This document shows, piece by piece, positions 32,801-40,627 of a stretch of DNA of 64,000 nt. Under the pieces are notes generated by a model that was given only the letters and a program-made list of their open reading frames with translations, was not told the origin of the DNA and ran no database searches. The position numbers and the translations under genes are program-made. The DNA lies in the NCBI GenBank assembly GCA_015039365.1, contig WION01000100.1, forward strand, positions 99,480 to 163,479, read 5' to 3'. The DNA is from Amanita rubescens. Its lineage: Eukaryota; Basidiomycota; Agaricomycetes; Agaricales; Amanitaceae. Each line of letters begins with the position of its first letter. Within the stretch, counting starts at the first letter, position 1.

Positions 32801-33227
32801 GTGTAGGTCTGACCATTGATCTTACATTGGATTCTATCTCATGAATAGCTTGAACTTTTCTCCTTGTTTGGAGGCAAGCAAAAGAATTTTTCAGTCAAGG
32901 TATTTTTTTTTTGTGGGTAGCACACAACTGATGCCATTGTAATAAGCCTACCAATTGCCAGGTCCTCCTTTGTAAATAATTCCTTTTCATTTACTCCATT
33001 TATGCTTAAACCTTCAAGCAATTATCATCATTGCAAAGCTATCCTTTTGGATCAATAAACCATTCTTGCAATCAGTCACAGAAGCCATGCATCAATACAA
33101 GAAAAAAGGCTATGATCAGAAGCTCAAGACTGACATTACTCCTGACTTATTGCACTCTGGTCATCAAGATTTGGTCTCATTATTCTATGAGCAGGTGACT
33201 TGCATTGATGGTAGGTACTTTATCTAG
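14840..33227 (+). CDS. P-loop GTPase gene hosting the micro-exon-like array
   Basis: Exons read by eye: 14840-14870, 14924-15088, 15138-15184, 15237-15406, 15456-15532, 15618-15806, 15860-15995, 16044-16119, then the array, and a C-terminal exon 33019-33194. Visible motifs: P-loop GRANAGKTT, G3-like HDSMGFES, G4-like IFTKFDGQ, then a helical region ending FPHFW. The last exon encodes a hydrophobic helix (IIIIAKLSFW) and charged helices. This matches my recall of an Agaricomycete 'G domain-containing' family of unknown role, perhaps sensing or membrane remodelling. The reading frame holds through exon 7. As I splice it, the 15995/16044 junction forms TGA, so the gene may be broken or use another splice site. 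Sequence between 16119 and about 32650 is mostly array and the copia insertion. Coordinates of the last exons and the stop are uncertain. Confidence 0.6.
16190..16971 (+). repeat. Degenerate intron-like tandem units (left part of array 1)
   Basis: About 13 divergent units, each an AG acceptor, a short segment (GAG, TGG, TTT, GAA, GGA, AAA, AAG, ACA, GAT and others) and a GTAAGT/GTGAGT/GTTAGT-type donor. Intron bodies share little sequence, unlike the right part, so these are older or faster diverging. The copia element follows immediately. Confidence 0.7.
16972..17676 (+). repeat. 5' LTR of the copia element
   Basis: 705 bp. A TATATAAA box near 17502-17509 lies upstream of CTGTACTCTAG, the probable U3/R area. 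It carries three imperfect internal repeats (separate entry). Confidence 0.97.
17078..17297 (+). repeat. Three imperfect 65-80 bp repeats in the copia U3
   Basis: Each unit contains CCAATCATAATAGTGGA or a close variant, followed by TGATGATG and TTGACATGAGAATAT-type sequence with inverted TATTCTCAT. They also occur in the 3' LTR (about 26443-26662). Position upstream of the TATA box suggests enhancer-like repeats. Confidence 0.75.
17677..17689 (+). promoter_or_regulatory. Half-tRNA(iMet)-type primer-binding site
   Basis: GGTTATGGGCCCC directly follows the 5' LTR. It complements the anticodon stem-loop of eukaryotic initiator tRNA (around GGGCCCAUAACC), not the tRNA 3' end. Drosophila copia primes this way with a tRNA cleaved in the anticodon loop. 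Confidence 0.75.
18903..20156 (+). CDS. Uncharacterised 417-aa ORF in the copia leader
   Basis: Intact ORF of 417 codons between the 5' LTR and gag-pol. It is in the same frame as gag-pol but separated from it by a stop and 192 nt. The N-terminal 120 residues are Ser/Pro-rich. Near residues 107-121 a CHCSHPDAIHHVHRC cluster could bind a metal. The remainder is basic, rich in K/R/N/W, and looks nucleic-acid binding. I do not recognise a family. It is not the usual Gag (that lies in the next ORF) and no membrane segment suggests an envelope protein. Its preservation in a young element argues for a role in the element's life cycle, for example as RNA chaperone or accessory Gag; this is inference. 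Confidence 0.8.
   Translation: MSFVNSFSPLSSAGGALGTPISSRTVPSRTTPNNLPGSGARHLQAPVRALPKNSPPPAKAQVPEMVPSLRIPVPTSAPQAVRLNRNYKKYPVPMGSRPYMPHAAKGCHCSHPDAIHHVHRCVQKVVFDYKGVPTAPKSMRSPTGQSSRNTRCASLSHKDNLVSYAKAAKAVGPVSRPQGRPTIVNEGWRYNKDRGSPWIHNTKPEEWSYGPPNNAHVQFRPVTKNDWHKGNRQWKNKTNIPNALDSDAYRQHFLGIASDERGRIPLPEEITQIYKKGKVNTPFNVYKTQLKHNTEQKGWRKSTTPTWSRCAPNIASWGYIVSKTRAQSRAAGVFPSNQEGTEVKRVVDEYSNDMGIWQETGRLPGRYKDFPHIKLPKESIFDKLVDDRDNRRARFASNPVTEIRYYIPERTCKKDIP
20349..26321 (+). CDS. Gag-pol polyprotein of the copia element
   Basis: 1990 codons, intact. Gag-like helical domain at about residues 10-220 (contains [15 protein letters not shown] and [10 protein letters not shown]), then an RG-rich segment ([10 protein letters not shown]) where a CCHC knuckle is usually found. 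A long acidic, Ser-rich linker covers about 360-700. A cysteine cluster [12 protein letters not shown] lies directly before the protease CDSGASHHF (about 728-736). Integrase: H-H-C-C with HQRMGHPS near 870 and CNGC near 904, SDRGGEF near 995, [11 protein letters not shown] further on. RT: [23 protein letters not shown] and YVDDMLFMG (about 1603). RNase H: TDADWGAD (about 1770) and SSTEAEYMS. Length exceeds most copia polyproteins (often 1300-1500), mainly through the linker. Confidence 0.96.
   Translation: [1990 protein letters not shown]
26328..26336 (+). promoter_or_regulatory. Polypurine tract of the copia element
   Basis: GAAGGGGAG immediately precedes the 3' LTR, the expected position of the plus-strand primer. 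Confidence 0.85.
26337..27041 (+). repeat. 3' LTR of the copia element
   Basis: 705 bp, identical to the 5' LTR apart from one A/G difference (ACTCAGTAAG versus ACTCGGTAAG, near 26973). Followed by TSD TTATT. Confidence 0.97.
27047..32650 (+). repeat. Main intron-like tandem array with 3-nt 'micro-exons' (about 88 units)
   Basis: Head-to-tail units with a period of about 65 bp. Each begins GTGAGTGAC (variants GTAAGT, GTCAGT, GTGAAT, GTGGGT, GCAAGT), continues with ATTGCACATTTTGTGAAA and GGCAGTCTCATCACA-type sequence, then TTTTCCTATGACCAACAG. A 3-nt segment then separates AG from the next donor. Segments I read include CAA, AAA, GAA, CTT, GTT, AAT, TTT, GAT, GGA, TGG, TAT, CGA, ATT and AGA; one is 6 nt (TTCTAT, near 27265). 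None is TAA, TAG or TGA. Intron bodies vary (about 45-65 nt) with substitutions and indels, but the AG and GT/GC edges persist. All units face the direction of the GTPase gene. It is either a run of one-codon exons or an intron-derived satellite. Confidence 0.85.
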
Positions 33228-33230
33228 TAA

Positions 33231-33823
33231 TGCACTATTTATGAACACTTTATGGCAGGGTGAAACACCCAGGACAATATCAGGTGATTTATTGACTGCA
33301 TTACCTTTGGATTGGCTGCATATTTATTTGTACATAGATGACTTCTCGAGTACCTTCCTTTGGTTATTTCAAGGCAACAGATAGTCCTTGGTATAAGTTT
33401 GGGCAAAATTAATTTGGGGGAAGGGCAAGAATTGAGTCTGTCTGTGTATAAGTTCTTAAAATACATTGTATTGATTTTGCTTTACATATTTCCAAAAGGC
33501 TCTACTAGACTTTCATTGCACCAGTTCAAATCTGTCACAGCTCATGAGATACATATATGTACATGGTACAAATATTGTATTCTATGACAGGCCTGCAGCC
33601 TGTACATAAATTCACTTGGGGTGATGCTGATAACAATGCAGAAATATTTCGGTTGGACACTGACCAGCCTCTGCAATCAAAGTCTACCAACATATCCTTT
33701 GATATTTCCTCCATCATCTTGTACTTCAATCCAAATATCCTCTTCTCCTTACTCGTATCATAGTCAAGCATGTATGGCACCATTCTCCCAGCACCCAGAT
33801 TACCCACAGCAAGAGTCTTACAA
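33231..33823 (-). pseudogene. Segmental copy of the reductase 3' end (exon 8 and downstream flank)
   Basis: Matches about 43651-44850 around the last exon of the intact reductase gene, including GAGR.APYMLDYDTSKEKRIFGLKY and the C-terminal RGWSV. The stop codon of the source is mutated in the copy, upstream exons are absent, and the right breakpoint (after AGTCTTAC) runs straight into the intron-like array. It also holds the empty version of the solo-LTR site (single GGGTG at 33258-33262). Confidence 0.9.
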
Positions 33824-36190
33824 CAGGATGTGAGTGAGATTGCACATTCTGTTAAAGGCAGTCTTATCACATCTTTTCCTATGACCAATAGCCAGCAAGT
33901 GACATTGCACATTTTGTGAAAGGCATCCTCATCATGTCTTTTCCTATAACCAACAGCAAGTGAGTGACACTGCACATTTTGTGAATGGTGGTCTTTTCAC
34001 CTTTTTTCCTATGGCCAACAGCTTGTGAGTGGCATTGTCCATCTTGTGAAAGGCAGTCTCATCACATTGTTTCCTATGAACAGCAAGTGAGTGATATTGC
34101 ACATCTTGTGAAAGGCAGTCTCATCACATCTTCCTATGACCAATAGTATGTCAGTGACATTGCACAATTTGTGAATGATAGTCTTATTTCATGTTCTCAC
34201 ATGACCATCAGCCTGTGAGTGACATTGCACATTATGGAAAAGGCGGTCTCACTTTTCCTATGACCAACAGCAAGTGAGTGACATTGCAACTGTTGTGAAA
34301 GTCAGTCTCATCAATCTGACCAACAGCCAGTGAGCAACATTGTACAATTTGTGAAAGACAGTCTCATCACATCTTTTCCTATGACCAACAGCAAGTGAGT
34401 TACTGTACTTTAAACATTTTGCGAAAGCAGTCACACCACATCTTTTCCTATGACCATCAGCGAGTCAGTGACATTACACATTATGTGAAATGCAGTCTGA
34501 TTACATCTTTTCCTGCAACTACCAGTTTGTGAGTGACATTACACATTTTGTGAATGAGTCTTATCACATTTTTTCCTATGACCAATAGGATGTGAGTGCC
34601 ATTGCATGTTTTGTGAAAGGCAGTCTCATCACATCTGAGTCTTTTCCCATGTTCAACAGGGAGTGAGTAACAATTTATGAAAGGCAATCTTATCACATCT
34701 GTTCCTATGACCAACGGCTTGTGAGTGAAATTGCACATTTTATCAAAGGGAGTCTCATCACATCTTTTCCTATGATGAACAGCATGTGAGTGACATTGCA
34801 CATTTTGTGAAAGGCAGTCTCTTCACATCCTTTCATATGACCAACAGCTTGTGAGTGACATTGCACATTTTGTCAAAGGCGGTCTCATCACATTCTTTTT
34901 TGTAATCAACAGTATGTCAGTGACATTGCACATTTTGTGAAAGGCAGTCTAATCACATCTTTTCCTATGACCAACAGCGAGTGAGTGACACCACACATGA
35001 TGTGAAAGGCAGTCTCATTGCACCTTTTCCTCTGACCAACAGGGAGTGGGTGACATTGCACATTTTGTGAATTGCAGTCTCACTGTCTTATTGCATTTTT
35101 TTTGGTAACCAACAGTCAGTGAGTGACATTGCACACTTTATGAAAAATGGTCTTGTCAGATCTTTTTCTATGACCAACAGGGAGTGAGTGACACTGCACA
35201 TTTTGTGCAAGGCAGTCCCATCACATTTTTTCCTATGATATCCAACAGCCAGTGAGTGACATCATTGTGTGTTTTGTGATAGGCAGTCTCATCACATCCT
35301 TTCCTATGACCAACAGGATGTGAGTGACATTGCATGTTTTGTGAAAGGCAGTCTCATCACATCTTCCCCTGTGACCAACAGATTGTAAGTGACATTGCAC
35401 ATGTTGTAAATGGCAGTCTCCTTGCATCTCTTCCTATGACCTCCAGCAAGTGAGTAACACTGCACATCTTGTGAAAGGAAGTCCCATCATATCTCTTCCT
35501 ACTATGACCAACAGGAAGTGAGTGACATTGCATGTTTTGTGAATGGCAGTCTCACAATCTTTTTCTATACCAACAGCGAGTGAGTGACATTGCATATCTT
35601 GTGAAAAGCAGTCTCATCACATCTTTTCCTACAACCAACAGTTTGTGAGTCCCATTGCCTGATTTGTGAAAGGCAGTCTCATCACATCTTTTCCTACAAC
35701 TGACAGTCAGTGAGTGAAATTGCACATTTGGTGAAAGGCAGACTCATCACAATTTTTCTATGACAGCAAGTGGGTGACATTGCACATTTTGTGAAAGGCA
35801 GTCTCTTCACACCCTTTCCTATGGCCAACAGTTTGTGAGTGACATTGCACTTTCTTTTGAAAGGCAGTCTCTCCACATCTTTTCCTATGATCAACAGCTT
35901 GTGAGTGACATTGCACATTTTGTAGAGTCTCATCATATCTTTTCCTGTGACCAATAGCAAGTGAATAGCATTGCATATTTTGTGAAAGGACATCTCATCA
36001 GAACTTTTCCTATGAACCAATAGCCTGTGGGTGACATTGCATATTTTGTTAAAGATCTCTCATCAGATCTTTTGATATGACCAACAGCTTGTGAGTGACA
36101 TTGCATATGCTGTGAAAGGCAGTCTCATCACATATTTTTCCTTGGGCCAACAGCTTGTGAGTGACATCACAAGATTTGTGACCTGAATTC
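33824..36190 (+). repeat. Second stretch of the intron-like array (about 37 units)
   Basis: Same unit and orientation as the main array: acceptor CAACAG or CAATAG, a 3-nt segment (CAA, CTT, CCA, GAT, CGA, GGA, TTT, TAT, TCA, CAT and others), then GTGAGTGAC. One unit near 34713 has CAACGG instead of AG. It lies beyond the apparent end of the GTPase ORF, separated from the main array by GTPase C-terminal sequence and the reductase copy. Confidence 0.85.
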
Positions 36191-36400
36191 TTAGCATGTA
36201 GTGTTTACAGGTCAGGTCACAATAACTGGAAAATAACTGTAACCTGACCTAACCGCTACCAGTTATAACCTGACCATCGGTCACAGTTATACCGGTCAGT
36301 GATCAGTTACAGTTACAGTTATGGCAAATGGCCCAATTGGTATAACTGGTCTATAACTGGTCATGACCGGTCATGACCGGTTATGATGACCAACTTGAAA
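36191..36400. repeat. GACCGGTC/TAACTGGT palindrome-rich element end
   Basis: Dense short palindromes and alternations (CAGGTCAGGTCACA, CAGTTACAGTTACAGTTAT, TGACCGGTCATGACCGGT). It resembles the subterminal repeats of hAT-like DNA transposons. No transposase is associated and no TSD was identified. Confidence 0.5.
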
Positions 36401-36549
36401 TGGTTATTTGTTGTGAACTACACTGTCTATATTATCTTGAATTACCCTATGTCTTGAGCTCTAAAAGTGATACACCCATGAATTTAAAAAGAAATTTTGA
36501 AAAAGATGACTACATGACCACTATACCTCCCAATTCTCTACCTCACAAT

Positions 36550-36790
36550 CTTCAGAGAAATAGCAAAATACTCTGCCAATAATGACACTGCAATTGGCAG
36601 AGCATTTTCTATTTTTATTTTGCAGATTATCATATACATGCCACCACCAACCATCAGAAAAAATAGCAAAATACTCTGCCAATGACAACACTGCAATTAG
36701 TGGAGGATTTTCTATGTCTATTTGCAAATTATCCTATACATACATGCCACTAACCCTCAGAAAGAATAGCAAAATACTCCACTGGTGATG
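36550..36790. repeat. Tandem repeats of about 103 bp with internal inverted arms
   Basis: TCAGARARAATAGCAAAATACTC recurs near 36552, 36654 and 36758. Units contain inverted arms (CTCTGCCAAT with ATTGGCAGAG; CTCCACT with AGTGGAG), giving stem-loops. Probably the interior of a small non-autonomous element. Confidence 0.6.
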
Positions 36791-37084
36791 GGCAGACTCC
36801 TACCCAGTCCCAACGGTGCTGCGCTTGACGAGCTTAAGTAAGCATTAATGCACCGGAGGGACTGGCTTTTAACACATGTAAACAAAAGGTCGGCGATGCC
36901 GAGCGTCACATCTCGATCATGTACAGACTATTTTTTTGGCATGGAAAACATATAGATCGACATTTACATCGGAGTTTGATTCTAAGTTTAGTATATGCAT
37001 TGCGATTGCTATGAGCCGTATGTAAAACTAGATAACTTGCTCAGGGTGCCCTTCAATCATCTTCTGTGCTCGAGCTTGGCTATC

Positions 37085-39545
37085 ATGGATATTGACAACA
37101 ATGAGCCAGCTTCCAAAGATTTCGTGGCTGTCATCCGAGTCCTAGGGGATCAAAATATCACTGTTACGGAGCTCATCAATATGCTGTTTACTGAGAAGCA
37201 ATTCAAGAAGCATCCACTCACAAAAGATCTTGTGGAGAATGCGGAGATAATCTTTCCACATATACTTGGTCATTCTCGCCTGCCTGAAAGTGCTGGCAAC
37301 ATGATTTGTGTGCTTGTCGAGCCTATGTATGCACGTGAAGTCCAGGACTTGGCTGATTGTGGTGATTTGTGCTTCAATGCGCAGAAGATGAATCCTGATG
37401 ATATCGAGGATTTCAAAGTTGAAGAACTGTCGGATCTTTATGCTAAACGGGTGCCGAGACTCTGGTCACTTTTGGGTTCTGTCCTCAAGGCACGCAAACG
37501 AGGGATTTCCTTGCTGCTTCAGTCAGGTCCTATTGCTGCTAGTAGCTCAAATGACTCAATAGAGCATCCTGATAATGACGAGGCTTGGTTAGAAGGTGCT
37601 GGATGACAAAGGAGCATATCAAACTCATCTCAAGAGGAGAAGAGCGCTTCACTCTTACAAATTGTATGCACGCTCACCTCCTGTGCGCTGTTCAGTGATT
37701 TGACATGTCTAGAAAAAATCCGTCATTGTCAGTATTGTGTTGCAGAGTACGAATCAAAAGGCAAATACCTTTGCAAGTATTCTTGGCGTCTTTCTCCATT
37801 CTTGCCGCACGCTGCAGAGGGTCATTAATGCGTTAGCACGTATGGGTCTCACTGTTTCCCAGTCCTGCATTCATACGGCAATCAATTCGCTCTCCTCAAA
37901 TGCTTCTCTTACGCTACAAGAACTTGGTCAATCTCGTTGTATTGCATTGGCCTATGACAACTTCAACGTTGACTTGAAAGTATCAGTACCAGTTGTCGAA
38001 AAATCAACAGAAACATTGAAACACTTAACTTCTGGCCTCGTATTCTGCCTTCAACACGGTGTAACAAGCGATGATCTGCGTTATTCCGACTATCTTTGGC
38101 AGAGATCAGAAGTGAACTTGGACAATCTCGGGCCACTGGGGAACAGGAAGACTCACAAGGATCTGCTACAACTGTTTCGAGAGCCAGATGAGAAGCCTCT
38201 GGATAGCCATGCGGAATTTAACATCTGGGTATTCCTCCGGGATCTTGTAGAGAATGTCGAAGGGTTTGAATACATTCAAGGCAAGATTAAAGCCCCTGAA
38301 AGCATCGAACAACTCCCTGTCGTCAAGACTGAAATTTATCCTGCATATGCGATGGACGTTAATAACTCAACTGTAGCTGGGAACATTCAAGCTATTGAAT
38401 GTTTGATGGAGCAAGTTGGATATGGCGAGCCTAGTGGCGAAGATGCTGTTGACATCAGCAAACATGTTGTGCTGATTCACGGTGATCTTGGAACTGGTGA
38501 ACAGATCAATACAATTCTCAAGCGACGAGCATGTGAACGAAGGCCTTGGGAACGATTCCAATACGTGGAGTTCCTGCCAGGGTACTTCCATGTGAAGATG
38601 GCATGTGTTGATGCCCTCTGGCATATCATGATCAAGCCAGCACTTGGGCGACAGGATGAAACTTGCGTCATGAAGGATATTGGTGTCTTTTGCCCAAGGG
38701 AAACCGGCACAGTTATATCAAAATGCGAGTTTTGTTGAATGCACCAGCTCATCCGACATGTTGGCATTGCTTGGCACCTTGATTGTTGGCACATTGCTGT
38801 TCAAAAAAGGTATCCTCAGTATTCGTCACTTGAAGACTTTGCCAAATCAAATCCGAACCTTGACAATCTCCGGGCGCTGGCGGAGGATCTTGTTCATGAA
38901 TATGTTGACGATGGCAAGCAATTACTATCAATGCGCTTGAATTCTGTTAGCAAACGTGATCAACAATTTGAAAATGCAATGCTAATTCAGCAATACTTCC
39001 TGCTTTATGAAGAGTTGACGTACGCAATGAACTTTGGCGATATTGGACGGCTTGAGCGGACCTTGCTTCCTTGGATTCTTTTATTTAAAGCTACAGGAAA
39101 ACATAAATATGCGACAGCGATGGAGAAACGTTTAGTTCAGACTCACTTTGAACGTCCCGAACCACTCAAACATGCAATCCGGTACAATATGCTGGTTAAT
39201 CCAACTGGGAAGCCAGGAAAATTTCGGGCTGTTGACTGGGTTGTGGAAGGGAATAACTGCGAGATCAAGGTGAACCACAGTGGTCAGGGTGCAACGCGCA
39301 CGGTCGCGCGCATGATTACTGAGTCAGCGCTCATCGGTACTTTCAAGGAAATCAACGAGTCAATTGAAAATAACTTACACTTGCATGCGACATCCACTCA
39401 CGGGGAACCAGACATGAGACGAACATTTCAAGAGGCCCACAGAAGTCTTTCAGATAGCTCACCACATGTTTTTGTTCCGGTGAAACGTGTGAGAAGGGCG
39501 TGCGATGTACTTGTCCGCCCAAAGGGGTCTGAAGGAAAGGCTTAA
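37085..39545 (+). pseudogene. DUF6589-type protein gene with two in-frame TGA codons
   Basis: Two exons, 37085-37663 and 37746-39545 (82-nt intron, GTATGC...TTGCAG), keep one frame over 793 codons. That frame contains TGA at 37604-37606 and at 38736-38738. The segment LIHGDLGTGEQ...ERFQYVEFLPGYFHVKMACVDALWH and the motif LAYDNFNVD match my recall of the basidiomycete DUF6589 family. Its role is not established. Conserved acidic positions in YDNFN and HGDLGTGE are reminiscent of RNase H-fold transposases, and such genes are often multicopy in repeats (inference). Apart from the two stops there are no frameshifts, so loss is recent, or one stop is bypassed by an intron that I did not recognise. 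The second TGA sits where an Arg codon (CGA) would be plausible. Confidence 0.75.
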
Positions 39546-40622
39546 CAAATGGGATTGTACGGAGTACGGAGACGGAGGGTTCGATGGTGATGGAGTAAAC
39601 CTGCAATGCAAACGGACGCAAGTCCGACGAAGATGCGTCGCAGCGGAAGATTGTCGGACAAGTGTGAAGGCGTACGACGGTGACGGAGTGAACCCGCAAC
39701 GTAAAGGAACGTGAGTGCAATGAAGTTGCGACGGAGAGATATCAAACGGATGCAGAGGAGTGAAGGGCAGTATATTTGATGTCCATACAGTACAATGAAG
39801 CCGTATATAAACTAATATGCACAAGGCGCACTCACCGCAATCATCCTGAGCTCCTCCGATGGTCCGTGCGTGTATTGCGGATTGCCTTGCTGTATGAATA
39901 TGTTGAGTCGGCGGGTTGAGCCCTTGGCATCGTGTACGCGTGTCGAGGCATGAAGGTTTAAGTGCGTCGGAATGCTCCGATGGATATCTCCAATGTCGGA
40001 ATATCGGGCCGCGGATGCCTGCTGCACAACGTAACCAGAATCGGTACGTTACACCAGGACGAAAGAGTATGTATTGTTTACCAGATATGTTAAACAAAGG
40101 AGCGGAGCTACTTTGTAACAAGTCTGGTGGAGGAAATGGGGATGAGGAGAATGGCGATGAAGCGAACGAATACGAGACACGACCAACAGTGGATGACCTC
40201 GTTATAGAGCTTTTGTAATTTGGGTATTATAGTGATTTTGCAATTCTTGTAATTCTGTAGACCGTAATACGAGCTGTTCAGGTTCTTCATTTAATGAGTG
40301 GATCGATGGGGATTGTTCGAGTGGGTATTGCAACCGTGATGGACCTGGGTATGCGGCCGGTTCTACATTCTCTTTGCCTTGCCTCGCTTTACCCTGCCTC
40401 AGCTCACATTTAGCACTTCGCACTAGAGGTTTGGTTAGCGCAGCCTTACAGACTTCAATGATGATAGTAACAGCGTACTGGTATGACCTTTCTTATGGCA
40501 AGCACTGCATGTTGGATCTTGTCGGGGTGCCCTTGCGTGTGGGATTGTAGGTTGCAGAGGAGGTGCATATTGATCTAGGTGACCATCGGGTGGATGCAGA
40601 ACGAAGGCATTGGCAACAGGAG
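39546..40622. other. No gene recognised
   Basis: GC-richer sequence with several overlapping short ORFs on both strands and none with a recognisable domain. It ends at TSD GAACT of the solo LTR. Confidence 0.4.
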
Positions 40623-40627
40623 GAACT

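Noticed and set aside
27432..36020. Many reverse-strand ORFs of 60-173 codons in the array, all resembling LLVIGKDVMRL...FTKCAMSLT
   Set aside because: They are products of the repeat: its reverse complement has few stops, and indels move the frame unit by unit. No start context, no splice logic and no known domain.
27047..36190. CRISPR-like array of repeats with short spacers
   Set aside because: The genome is eukaryotic, spacers would be only 3 nt, and repeat edges are splice sites. Nothing resembling cas genes is present.
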